From contig NC_079877.1 in the NCBI RefSeq assembly GCF_029227915.1, positions 10,601,351 through 10,665,350 on the forward strand: a DNA stretch of 64,000 bases. Direction: 5' to 3'. Under the pieces are notes generated by a model. The model ran no database searches. It was given only the letters and a program-made list of their open reading frames with translations, and was not told the DNA's origin. Each line of letters begins with the position of its first letter. Positions within the stretch are counted from its first letter, which is position 1. Below, one piece after another: positions 1-11,556 of this stretch. Position numbers and translations under genes: made by a program. Source of the stretch: Hydractinia symbiolongicarpus (Eukaryota > Cnidaria > Hydrozoa > Anthoathecata > Hydractiniidae).

Positions 1-343
1 TGCTAGCGTTTTATCAAACTAGCCTTGCAGAGGTTCCACAGATTTTACAGCCCGTTTAATTTTTATTGTTAAAACGGTGCCCAATTCAAAAATTAATAAT
101 CATAAAGCGAAGATATTTACAAATACAAATAGAATCCTGAAAAATATCTGATAGTGAAAAATATCTGATAGTGAAAGGGTGAAACGAGCACAACACTTTG
201 GTAACTGGAATTTTACATTCGTATCTTGTAGTTAATAAATAACAAGGATGTTTAAAATGCAAGAATTTGGATAACGAATTTGTTTGTTCAAGTTTGATGT
301 CGCTTTGTTTGTCTGATGTAACTTCTATTGATCATCGTATGTG
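1..343. other. 3' flank of PSMD9
   Basis: No coding exon, RNA gene or clear repeat is recognised here. The stretch lies downstream of the PSMD9 stop codon (minus strand) and probably includes its 3' UTR. A minus-strand AATAAA occurs at about 62-67, but it is not a strong call in such AT-rich DNA. Confidence 0.4.
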
Positions 344-3300
344 TTATTTCTTTATGGGAACTACATTGCATCTAAAAATAATAAATTTGTATTAAAAAAA
401 TTATCATCCGCATCTTCTTTTTATACATCCAGGTTCAGCACATATAATTCCCGCGGATTCCTTACGATTGATACAAAATAAATGTATGTATTACAAAAAT
501 ATGTTTTGTGCAATCAAATTTTGCGCCCCTTTTAAGCATATCTTGCTCGCAGCTTAATGTGCGAAGAAATAACCATGGTGCTAAAAATTAAATGTAAGCA
601 AAAAAGATTTTGTAAAAAATGATTTAATAAGACGAAAAAAAGTTATTTAAACCACCATTTGCTGTTATGCGATGTAACAATAAAGAGTGTTTAATTTGGA
701 TATTAGTAAAGAAAGGAAAGAGAATCCCCGATGTTTTTTAAAAATCATCTATTTTGAACCACATGTTTCTTAAACTTGTGTTTCTTAAGAAAAGCTAACG
801 GGGTGTTAATATGGAAAAAATAGTCCGGCAAATTAGGTGACTCGTTTGTCCGAGATCTTACTTTTTATTTCTTGTAAAAAATGCTTTGCGTTCATATGTA
901 AAAAAAACCCAGCCCGCCCAATCGAGATCTAGGCATACTGGTACCGGGATCTCGGCTAGGTGGGCAGTTTTTCTCTATATGAACGCAATTTGTGAATTTT
1001 TTATCTTTAGGCATGATTAAAGTTATTTTCTTTGCAAAAATTTTTGCCACCTTTTGAAAAAACAAAAAGTCTAGACTTTGTAACTGACTAAAAAAATGAT
1101 AAATACACCTTTCTAAAAACGTTAGATAATTGGCTTTATTGTTTATTTTCTTTAGAAAAACCAGAAAATTGTTCTTTTATCTGGGTATATATAGGCGAAC
1201 TATATTTTTTTTTATCTATTTTAAAGAATGAAAAAATCGCAAAACAAAAGAACATAACTCTCGCAAATAAACAATTTAAAAATTTTCCCCGAAGAATAAC
1301 TTTCGAAAATGATCATTTAATGATTTTTATACGAGAATTAACTTTCGGAATAGACATAGGATCACTATAAGTTTAGGAAGGTCCTGAAATCCTGAATTCT
1401 TCAACATCACATGATGTATTACACAAAACTTTAAACAATAAAGATGAAAGTGATGTAGGAATTTTTTTATAAATATTTTGTTTTACGAATAGCCTATTTA
1501 AGGATATGAAGTTTCGCAATTAAGCTTTTTCAAAATTATTGCCCAACCATTGAAAATTATTTCTTTCAGCATAATAATTCTCACTTATTCACTCTTAGCA
1601 ATATTTTGGGGGTGATTATTTAAATTTTAGAATGTTTGTATGTTTGTGTAAAAAATAGTGAAGTGCCCAAAATTTGACTTCTTCTGCAGAAGTCAAATTT
1701 TGGGCACTGAAATTCTACAACTACACGCAGATCAGCAGCATAATTAAGGCTAGCGACGCCCTCTAATAAGCGAATTAGCGACGCCCTCTAATAAGCGCCT
1801 CCCTATTGAACGTCAAATGAATATTTTAATTAAGTTAGATTTTCATATACCCTTGCGAACGTTTCCACTAATTATATGATCAAACTTGTCGCTTAGATTA
1901 AAAAAAAATAACTTTCGCGATTTAAATGGAAAAAATTTTCGCTTTATAATAATTTTCCGCAAATGGATCTCCTTAAACTATTTTGCAACATAAACTTTCG
2001 CGAATTGAGCTAAATTGCGAATCTGCCCGCAAATGTTTCTGCACGAAAAGTAGCTTGTATTACATATACATACCCTAATAGGCCACCACCTTCCCATGTG
2101 TCAGGTACTAATTTTACAATTTTTTCGGCTTCGCCTCTTTTTATATTAACAATGAGCTCTTTCTAAAACAAACAATTACGATTAGCCAGAAGTGGATCAG
2201 TTGTCATATTTGTAACCTATTACCAAGGTTGTGTAAACAAAACACTCACGCTTTTACTATTCTGAACCAACGATCCTATCATTTGTAAACCAGAAAAGTT
2301 CGATATATTCACAGAACCAAAACGGGTCACAAGATCGTTGACTTTCAAGCCCTTAAATACAAAAGGTTTGTAGTAAAGCAACTGATACATCCAAAATTAC
2401 ATTTAATTTAGGCTATTGCATAAAAATTGGACTTTTACGCTGGCAAAAAAATAGTTATCTAATAGTCATAGACTTGTCTGTTAAACAAAAAAGTTTTTTT
2501 CACTGGAATTTTTGGGCTTTAACGTACTTGAAGCTACTTTTATTTCATTTTAGTCAAAATTATTGTTATCAGAAAATTACTAAAACTTTAAACAATTTGG
2601 CTGGAACAGATAAATGGTATATTATAAATGCTTTAAGAATGAGGAAATACTTTGAAGGCAAACAATTTGCCTTGTATGAACATATCTAGGTGAACAATAA
2701 CAATTTTGATGGGCGTTTTTCTAAATAATTTTTGTGTTTAAATGCAAAAAATCAATTGTTTGCAGAGTAAGAGTGTCCATAAAAAAATATAAGGAGAACT
2801 AAGACAATATGTAAAGCTGGGAAAAACCTCACTTAAAAGATTACCTTACCGCTTTCGCAGCAGGTGAGCCATCAGTAACAGCGTCTACTAGCAAAAATGG
2901 TTTTTGTTCTAAAATAAAAACACTTTCACTTAAAAATATTAAAACTTTTTGTGTCTGGAAATCATCTCGTTGATAAAGACTTAATAAGTGTACAAGCCAA
3001 CCTGGTAAAACTTCTGTGTGTTTTTCTGTCAAGTGATCTGGTTGTTCTTTCTTCGTGCGTGCTTTCGCATGGATTTCGTGTAAACCTTTTTCTATTTCGT
3101 CCATCAATGATTTAAGATCATTTTGAAGGTCTAAAATTTAATCTAAAAACCCTCAACCTAAATTATTACTATATATTTATTATTATATTATTATTATAAC
3201 AATACAATTAAACTGAATTACATACATAACACGTTAGAGTAAAATCAAATTATACAATTCTTTTGTATCTCGTTCCTTTTTCACCCATTTATCATGATAA

Positions 3301-5910
3301 TAAATCCTCGAAATTGGCAAATAAACGCCAATCTAGGCATTATCATGCATTTAGCAACATATTGCAGTTTGGGGTTGCGCTCTTCTACAGCATAATAAAT
3401 ATTATTGAAATTTGCAGATTTTTGAATACTTCGAAAATCTGCAAATACTTAAAGTGTAAATGGCAAGAATAACGATTAATTTTGGTAATAACATAAAAGA
3501 CTAACAACACATATTAACACAAAAAATAAAATCGATATCTTTTAAACACAAAATATTGTGGTTTTAAATGGATTGTGCAACATTCATTATTGTAGTTAAT
3601 GTACTAACATTTATTGAAACGTACATATAATTTTAACTCGTGTTTTTCGTACTGTAATAATATCTACTTCTGGTAGAGGGTAACCGTCTGTATCCACCAA
3701 AGGATTTGTCATATCACAATCATGCTAAAATGTCAAAATATGGAAATTAAATCCCAACAATAAACAAAAACAACAACTTCTTTTTGCTGTGCAATATTTG
3801 TTGTCAGTGATTAGTGATTGGAAAAAAACGACATTTCCACTGTGTGACCAAAAACAAATTTTAGCAGCATTTTTTGGTGGTTTTAAAGCTTACCTCCCAC
3901 TTAAAAAAAGTTATCAAAATGTTAACAGGATATTTGTCACTAAAGGTGCAAAATATTAGCTTGGGAAGAAGCTTTATCTGATAAAAAGTGTTCATCTAAT
4001 ATCTAAATTGGTTTTGGAAGAGTATTAACTCTGTTGATGACTCCAGGTAGCTCATTGTTTCTTACCTGTTTGGAAAGCTGATAAAAGAATGTTTTCTAGT
4101 GCTAATTCCATCATTTTTATTGAAAAAAAGTATAGCGCAAGAAGACATTTTATATTTATTTATTTATTTATTTAATCACAAAATTAAACTTAATTGTAAT
4201 AATTTACTCTTCTTCTCTTTCTCTGAGTTTTAATGGGTTTTGCAGCAACATGTTCAAAGGACCTTTTTTGCCATCCAGAAGATAACGTCAAACTGGGTGT
4301 AATTGAAAGAAAAAACACAATATGGCGGCTTTTGACAAAGAAGATGTACGCATAAGAAAATGTGGTTTTATATTTGCTTTAGTATTTTAAATTTTGCTTA
4401 ACAAATGTTAAATTACTAATTTTAAACATAGTATTAACAGGATAAGTGGAAGCTATTCAGCAATTCGGTTTGACGTCATAAATTTTTTGGAGGTGAAAAG
4501 TTTCCGTATTTAATGTGAAGAGAGTGCAGAGGTAGACACATTTTGGAGTTTCAAGAACAATGTTAGGAAGTTTGAGCAAAGATAATTTTTTGCAGAAAAA
4601 CTTAGATCGCCAAGGTGCCTTCAAAAATATTTTTTGGGCTCTGTTAGCGGGATATTACTGCTAAGGGGGAGAGGGTGTCTGAAGTTTGAAAAAAAAATTC
4701 ATCAAGGATTTAGAAATTTCAAAAATTTGTTCCTGGCCTGAAAATTCTTTGTCATTCATGAGCATAATTCCTCTTGTCATCAATTCCGATAACTTTTATC
4801 TACAAAACACGCCCCTGAGTCTTCCAAGATTTATCCGAATGTGTGTATTTCACGGACAGAAATACTCTAAAAGAGGGGGGAAGGGGCCGAATCTTAGCGA
4901 CGATATCCTGCTAACGGGGCCTAAAAATGTTTTTCGAAAGCTCCTAAGCATCATTTCCTGACAAATTTTTATTGTGGTTACCTTCCATTAGCTAATTTTT
5001 CTTCCACTTTCACATTTTTTAGCATTCTCCTCCCTACAACTAGCTTTGTTTTCACCCAGCGAAATTTTAAAAATGACGGATGTAGTACAAATTCGATTCG
5101 TAAATTAAGCAAAATGTCAATAATCACTATGGCAAGAAAGCTGAACCGAATTGCCAAATAAGTTAGCTGGGTAGCTACACCTTTATCCTTTTTGATATGG
5201 GCTTTGCAATGGAGGGAGTTTGTTTACTTACTTTTGGTTATTATTTCCTAATTCATGTTCATTTATTTACTCACCAATTTCTGAGGCAAATGTTGGAGGG
5301 TAACACAAATGGGACAAAATAATATAAGTTGCTAACATGCATGAACACGACACAGGGAAAATTTTGCTCTTTAGCCATCGGTAGATGTGCATATTGTACA
5401 TGGCTAGCCTCACAAATATTGAGGGATTATACCGTATTATTTCCCTATTATTTCCAGGAGTGGCCATGATGGCTTAGATGGAAAGACCTAGAGTATTTAA
5501 TGCTCATTTTGAGCTACGCAGACCCAATTAGGGCCCGCACTCTACTAGAGACAACTCCCGGCAACATCCAACGGCCCACACAGTATGTCATCTCCCCAAT
5601 TTCCCTCACATGGCTTGGGTTAACCCAAGGCTATGGTAACATTCACTCGCCACCCTGGTCTCCCGCACAGAGTACGAGAGCTATAACCACCTAATATCTA
5701 CGGCGCCACAATAACCACTAATCTACGGCGCACTGTTAAAGCTAGCGCTTATAAAATCACAAAAGTATAAAAAACAACGACTAAGTAATGCGAAAAGGTT
5801 TGATAAAAAAGGGTACATACTGAGCGTAAGACATCTTGTAGGTCACGAATTTCTTCTTCAATCAAGTTTTTTCGCGCTATTAGCGCCCTCACTTCTTCTC
5901 CATGCTCCAT
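344..5910 (-). CDS. PSMD9: PSMD9, 26S proteasome assembly chaperone with PDZ domain (6 coding exons)
   Basis: Coding exons in transcript order: 5910-5821, 3724-3625, 3130-2850, 2351-2250, 2162-2074, 371-344. All introns are GT..AG and the phases join without a break, giving 690 nt, 229 aa plus stop; the human protein has 223 aa. Exon 1 encodes an N-terminal helix starting MEHGEEVRALIARK. Exon 2 holds NPLVDTDGYPLPEVD, matching the family's NEPLVDCEGYPRSDVD. Exon 3 holds a coiled coil (LQNDLKSLMDEIEKGLHEIH) and the start of the PDZ domain (PFLLVDAVTDGSPAAKA). Exon 4 carries the PDZ core (VNDLVTRFGSVNISNF) and exon 5 the end (LVPDTWEGGGLLG). The last exon adds only CNVVPIKK and the stop, like the human CNIIPLQR ending. 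Family knowledge: PSMD9 (p27, yeast Nas2) binds Rpt5 during assembly of the 19S base. Exon 1 and its flank lie in a tandem duplication, so an identical second exon 1 exists upstream. The short terminal exon is the least certain part. Confidence 0.9.
886..988. repeat. fold-back (MITE-like) element in PSMD9 intron 5
   Basis: The ends are inverted: TTGCGTTCATATG at the left and ATATGAACGCAA at the right. Inside, CAGCCCGCCCAATCGAGATC pairs imperfectly with GATCTCGGCTAGGTGGGC. The whole 103 bp can fold into one long hairpin. No coding capacity and no clear target-site duplication are seen, so the class is unknown. Confidence 0.55.
1662..1708. repeat. perfect 20-bp inverted repeat with 7-nt loop
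   Basis: The arms at 1662-1681 and 1689-1708 are perfect reverse complements (AGTGCCCAAAATTTGACTTC), separated by TTCTGCA. It lies in PSMD9 intron 5, just before a short direct repeat. It could be the relic of a small palindromic element or a transcribed hairpin. No function can be assigned. Confidence 0.75.
1751..1797. repeat. two direct copies of a 22-bp motif
   Basis: TAGCGACGCCCTCTAATAAG plus CG occurs at 1751-1772 and again at 1776-1797, a period of 25 bp. It lies about 40 bp from the perfect hairpin at 1662-1708. Confidence 0.7.
5396..5712 (-). mobile_element. tRNA-derived SINE, family A (copy 1)
   Basis: Reading the minus strand, this matches the plus-strand copies at 16931-17252 and 40304-40606. 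They share a tRNA-like head, then GCGAGTGAATGTTACC, GGGTTAACCC, a TGTGAGGGAAAT block, GGATGTTG, GGGTCTGCGTAGCTC and a tail ending GAGGCTAGCCATGTA. The short frames seen here in both directions are by-products of the repeat, not genes. Confidence 0.7.
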
Positions 5911-8046
5911 ATTTGTTTTGATCAATTTTTGATGACTCAGTCATTTCTGTCGGCTCGCTGTAAAACGCTGAACAGCGAAACACGGAACAACCCCCGGGGT
6001 ACAATAATACAAAATACAAGTTTTTTTTTATTTTTACTGTTTCTTCTCTTAAAAATGCTTTCTATAGTACTATAATTGACGAATTAGTAGTTGCTATCGT
6101 GTTTCTTATAAAAAACACGTAGGTTATGTATGTAATTTGCACGAGACAATCTAATAAAGGAGCCGCGTACTTGAAATAACGTACACGGTCCCCTATTAGA
6201 TTTTAGACAAGTATGACAATTTTGAACTCATTTAAAAACGAAAGAAATCTCTTATCTATGTCTCTAATAATTAAACTATTTTATCGCATGAGGTTGACCA
6301 TTGTTAAATGTCGCTGACGGGTTTTTTAGCTAATTTTGCGGATAATAAAAAGTTACGTAATAAATTCAAGCTAAAATTGAGTGAGAATTAAAAACTAAGG
6401 GTTAAAGTCATTTGTAACAAAAAACATACGTGTACCATTTGCATGTATGACAACAAGTTAAGGTAAACAGAGAGCGTATGAGCAAAACAGTGTTGCATTG
6501 AGTAGTGTGATATCTACGAAGGAGGGTGAATGATCACGATAAATGTCAATCAAACAATGATAAAACATGGCGGCCAAAGACAAGATTAATTCAAAGCAAG
6601 AAGTTTTCGACTTTATTGTGCAGTTAAATTTATAGATTGTTTATCGTTTTTAGTAGAGAATATTTCTCTTTTAAGAATTTACGAACATAGGTATTGTTGC
6701 TATAAAATATAAGATTAAATGACCGCTAAGAGCAAAGTAAAATCTCTTGTTTCCTTCTCATATCCATTTCTGAGTCCCTTCGTTCCCTCGGCTTAAAATA
6801 GATGCGCAGTAAGGCAAAAGTTTCGCAGGACAAATGACTTTTCACACTCTCTAGATGTGTTGTGATTCCTCTTTCTATAACATTAAGGTATTTAAAAAAT
6901 TGTGACGTTTATATAATAAATGTATAGGAGGCCTGAATGTTGGACCACTTATAGAGCGAACTACCCTAAATTTATAGTAGTTGATTTTTCAAAAATGCAT
7001 GATATAAAAAAGCACCTGAATTGATTTTTTGGATGGGTTTTTTTCTGGTGGTAGTTTCCTCTGTGGCCAAAATTTTCAAGATAAGTGTTTAAAATTCCAA
7101 TTTCACATAATTATAAAGCCGTCTCAAATTTTTATTGCGAGAAAGCAATGTAGCAAGCAAGAAAAACGACAGAAGCCATTTTTTTACCTATAGTTGATGT
7201 ACCTTTATTTTTACATACATCTCTAAATTGTCACCGATTCGGTGTAAAGGTGGCCTCACATTTTTCTAACTCTGCTATGGTCTCCTGGTTATGCTAAATA
7301 ATGGTTTGGATAGTACTGCACTGTATTATATATTATCTATATAATTAAATTGTGAACCAAACATCTAAATATTAAAAGTCCTCTTTAACCTAAAGCAAGC
7401 ATTCAACATTTTTATTTTGATGATTCAATAATGTATTTTGGCTTTTTTTAATTGCCATGGGTTGCTGTTTTTGGAGCACTGGGTGGGTGGGTTTGTTTAA
7501 GAACGACCAAAGGCCATTCCTTGTGGCACATTAAGGGAAAAAGTAGGCAATTTATATTGAAACTCTCCTAGAGAAATATTTTATAAAAAGCCATTAAAAT
7601 AGATTATTGATTTTTAGTCCTCTTTGAACAGGGTTGGTAGGAAGTATTAGTGACAATAAAAATTGAGTAAGCCTCAAAAACAATGATTTTCAAACATTGC
7701 TCAGTTCGTTTTTGATTCACTTTGAAGTACATTCTCTGAGATCTTCACACACAAGAAAACCCTTGCAGATATAAAATTTATTCTAAGTTAAATATATATT
7801 ATATCTTGAATAGGTAAATGTAAGGCAAATGTTTTGCAAAAACTTCAAATATTTTGTGCTCCATGATCCTCTAACCAGAATAACTTATTACGATTAAAAA
7901 CACGCATTCTGGATTTTTAATTATACACACTGCTTACAATTTTTTTTTAGTTCTTTGTTAAATGGCAGGTGTAATAAAGAAAAGAAAAAACAGACCAAAC
8001 CAGCATAAGTACTACAATTGAAATCCAACTTCAAAATTGGATTTAT

Positions 8047-8310
8047 TATCATCATCATCATCATCATTCTCGGCTTAACGTCCGTTTTCCATGCTAGCAT
8101 GGGTTGGACGGGGTATATTAATGACCCTCTTCCAATCTGATCTAGACTGTGTTAGATCTAAACTCAACTTCCTCTCTATCAAGTCTGTCCTTATAACCTC
8201 TTGCCAAGTCTTTCTCGGTCTGCCTCTGGGCTTTGCCCCAGGAACTATCAAGTCTCTACACTTTCTTACCCAATTATCCTCCTCCATTCTTTCCAAGTTC
8301 CAAGTTCAGT
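8047..8310 (-). mobile_element. 5'-truncated non-LTR retrotransposon 3' end (copy 1)
   Basis: The minus strand encodes a peptide with the signature ERMEEDNWVRKCRDLIV, then RGRPRKTW, typical of the extreme C-terminus of many invertebrate LINE polymerases. The element's 3' end follows (CCCATGCTAGCATGGAAAAC) with an ATG/GAT triplet tail, which appears as ATC repeats at 8047-8068 on the plus strand. Only the last ~70 codons are present, as expected of a 5'-truncated insertion. A related 3' end lies at 45010-45135. Confidence 0.75.
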
Positions 8311-8593
8311 AAATATATGAAATCTGTTTTATAACAGATATTTGTAGGTAAGATTACCATTTATAGTTGTGCAATGTTTCCAGAGCTTGTATAAATTGCA
8401 AGTATAGTAAAACTAAACAAGTGGACAATATTTAGCAGACAAAAGTTTGAAATAATGTTGTGTATATATATTTGTGTTATGAAAGCAAAAAAGTGCTCTT
8501 CTTTTTAGTTAGGGAGGGAGGGGTTATTGTGCTGAAAGAGCAACTTTAAATACAAAGCCATTGTGTATCAGTAGTGACAACGTGTTGAGTGTA

Positions 8594-9904
8594 TACCGTA
8601 TTTTACAACTTCCATCGTTGGTGCGGGTTATATTGTGGTGGGGGTTATGTGATAAGTTTTATATTTTTGTCATTTATTGTAAAATTTAAAGTTTATACAT
8701 TCAATGAAGAAAATAGTACCCATGGGATAAAATGCGTACATTAATATAACTGCATGCACGATCCTATATCTACGTAATCTTCAACTACGTGATTTAATTT
8801 TTTTACACAGTGAAATTGCTTTCTTTAACTTTCTTTTGCTTGCCATTGTTACTATTACAAGCTCTCTCTGAAACACAATTCTGGAGATCATTTTTTGTAT
8901 TGAATTTAATTCTAATCTATTTATATCTTTGCAATCACATTGAAATGATTTGCTATTAGCAATAAAGCAATATAGCAGGTATCATTTTTAAGTTTAATTG
9001 ACACGTATTTCACAACCTAGTGCCCAGGACTTCATTATTAATTCCTGTTAAAAATTTTGAAAAGTGTTAAAATTAAAATATACATAATAATTTTCTTTTT
9101 TATCTTCAGTACCTTCAAGCAACAGGTGGCCACTAAAAATATGAAAAATAAATATAAAATACAATTAATTAGACACACGCAACTATCTCTTCCTTATTGC
9201 TGCCATTCATTTTATCATGCACACTGTGATTGCTGAGATATAAATAGATAACAAAATTCTATAAACATTAGAAAATCATGTTCCATACATCACTGTTACA
9301 GACAATCTGTGATAGTTATTATGTTGTTTATTTTTATGCCAAAAAAACTTAAATATACATAAAAAACAGAGATTTTACTTTAGGTTTATAACCTGATAGA
9401 ATGGCTTTTTATTTGTTTGTTTGTTCAATCGCAGGAAGAGTTATTATTGGCTGAAACTAATGTTTACAAATTAAAAGAAAACAGCATTGTCCGATTTGGT
9501 ACTGCCGGCATTAGCATAAGATCGATTTGTCAAATTAATTTTAATTCATTATTATTTCGCCAATCGGAGACAAAGAAGATAAGAATAAGAGAGTCGCTAG
9601 TTCAGACACTTGGTTCTCGTGTTTGGGGTTCACGAGTTTAAACGTCCCCCACTTGTCTCCAGCATGAAGAAACAGATCACACGCACATGATTATAAAATG
9701 ATTGGGGTAAGTAAAAATGTGCTGAATTTTTTTCTTAACATGATGCGGGTTATGAAAAGGTGCGGGTTAGTAAAACACATTGATTGAAATTTTATGCAGG
9801 TTATACGAAGGTGCGGCTATCTGATAGCATCTAGTTCATAAGTCCCTAAAAAAGCTGAGCTGCGGGTTATACGATGTGCGTGTTATATACCGGAAAATAC
9901 GGTA
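8594..9904. mobile_element. non-autonomous DNA transposon with TACCGTATTTT inverted ends (copy 1)
   Basis: TACCGTATTTT at 8594-8604 is mirrored by AAAATACGGTA at 9894-9904, consistent with CCGTATTTT termini and a TA target duplication. Subterminal GCGGGTTAT-type repeats occur at about 8629, 9747, 9763, 9797 and 9860. A 74-codon frame inside resembles no transposase. Could be a MITE or an internally deleted element. Confidence 0.6.
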
Positions 9905-11041
9905 ATGTGCGTTTATATAATGTGAAACGTTTTACAAGTTAAATGTTCAAAAAAGTGCTTAAAGTTACTGTAAAGGAAAAAAACTCACTTGATGAGTAGT
10001 CTCAGAAAAACGTTTAAAATTTATCAATACTTTTATATTTTTTCTTATTTTTTTTTTGTTTCTGAATGTTTGATGAAAGACTTTTTTGATGGTATTATTT
10101 TTGTGAGATGTTAATTTTCCAAAAAGAAAATATAATGAATTAAACTCACACCTTTTTTTTTCGCCGTACGTTTTAAAATGGCTTCTTTTTCCGAACGCGT
10201 GGTCACAGACTTCTCGTTTTTGCACTATTATATTCAGCATAAATTAAATTCAAAAAGGTTCCCGTTTTTTTCTTTTTTTGTAACAACGTTGTTATGAAAT
10301 TATTTGTAATTATATATAATCATTCAAAAAATGCATATTTTTTCTTTCTGTCGTCATAATTCGCTAATCAGTAATTTATACAAAAAAATCTGGGAACCTT
10401 TTGTGCATAATTTATTCAGCTTTCCATTACCGAAAATTTTAATGAGCCAATAGGAAGCTTTCTGAAAAAGAGACCACAAACGTAAAGGCATGTATGCAAA
10501 AATTTACTAACGAGATATTTGTTTGTAAAGATTTTCGTAGGTGTTATGAAAACGTGTGAACTGAGTATGCAGAAAGATGATGGAAGTGTGAACTTTTTCT
10601 TTATGCTAAATATGCAAGCACACGTTCAGAATTATTAACAGACAGAAGTCAGGGTTACAAGGAAAAGCTTATATGCATACTTCTTAACTTTGCTGTCAAA
10701 ACCAAGAATCACACTTCAGTTCATAGTCTGACAAAAAAATTTGTTGTACAACTTAATTAACTCTATTGTATTATTTAAAGATGATATTTTATTCTTACTA
10801 AAGAAAAGTTAGCTGGGTAGCTACACCTTTATCCTTTTTGATATGGGCTTTGCAATGGAGGGAGTTTGTTTACTTACTTTTGGTTATTATTTCCTAATTC
10901 ATGTTCATTTATTTACTCACCAATTTCTGAGGCAAATGTTGGAGGGTAACACAAATGGGACAAAATAATATAAGTTGCTAACATGCATGAACACGACACA
11001 GGGAAAATTTTGCTCTTTAGCCATCGGTAGATGTGCATATT

Positions 11042-11358
11042 GTACATGGCTAGCCTCACAAATATTGAGGGATTATACCGTATTATTTCCCTATTATTTC
11101 CAGGAGTGGCCATGATGGCTTAGATGGAAAGACCTAGAGTATTTAATGCTCATTTTGAGCTACGCAGACCCAATTAGGGCCCGCACTCTACTAGAGACAA
11201 CTCCCGGCAACATCCAACGGCCCACACAGTATGTCATCTCCCCAATTTCCCTCACATGGCTTGGGTTAACCCAAGGCTATGGTAACATTCACTCGCCACC
11301 CTGGTCTCCCGCACAGAGTACGAGAGCTATAACCACCTAATATCTACGGCGCCACAAT
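11042..11358 (-). mobile_element. tRNA-derived SINE, family A (copy within duplicate B)
   Basis: Duplicate of the SINE at 5396-5712, offset 5646 bp, carried along by the segmental duplication rather than inserted independently. Confidence 0.7.
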
Positions 11359-11466
11359 AACCACTAATCTACGGCGCACTGTTAAAGCTAGCGCTTATAA
11401 AATCACAAAAGTATAAAAAACAACGACTAAGTAATGCGAAAAGGTTTGATAAAAAAGGGTACATAC

Positions 11467-11556
11467 TGAGCGTAAGACATCTTGTAGGTCACGAATTTCT
11501 TCTTCAATCAAGTTTTTTCGCGCTATTAGCGCCCTCACTTCTTCTCCATGCTCCAT
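11467..11556 (-). other. PSMD9: second copy of PSMD9 exon 1
   Basis: Identical to the 90-nt coding exon at 5821-5910: ATG, 30 codons, and an intact GTATGT donor. It lies 5.6 kb further upstream in the same orientation. With an intact donor it could serve as an alternative first exon spliced to exon 2 at 3724. It would encode exactly the same N-terminus, so protein output would not change. Confidence 0.85.

Larger units (their letters stand above)
5160..10805. repeat. 5646-bp tandem duplication, copy A
   Basis: Every landmark from 5160 recurs 5646 bp later: PSMD9 exon 1, the SINE, the LINE tail, the TIR element and all small open frames. Translations and the stretches compared by eye are identical. 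The left flank diverges at 5159/10805. The junction between copies (10801-10810, AAGAAAAGTT) shows only 2 bp of overlap, so it looks like a non-homologous or replication-slippage duplication. The unit contains PSMD9 exon 1 plus the full divergent region up to RSF1. Besides the mobile elements, 5911-8046 and 9905-10805 hold nothing I can name, except a weak hairpin around 6150-6205. Confidence 0.93.

Noticed and set aside
2033-2060. Alternative PSMD9 terminal exon right after exon 5
   Set aside because: It would need a ~30-45-nt intron and gives an ending unlike the family. The exon at 344-371 gives CNVVPIKK, the expected ending.
9417-9641. 74-codon frame, also at 15063-15287
   Set aside because: It lies inside a non-autonomous TIR element and resembles no transposase or known protein.
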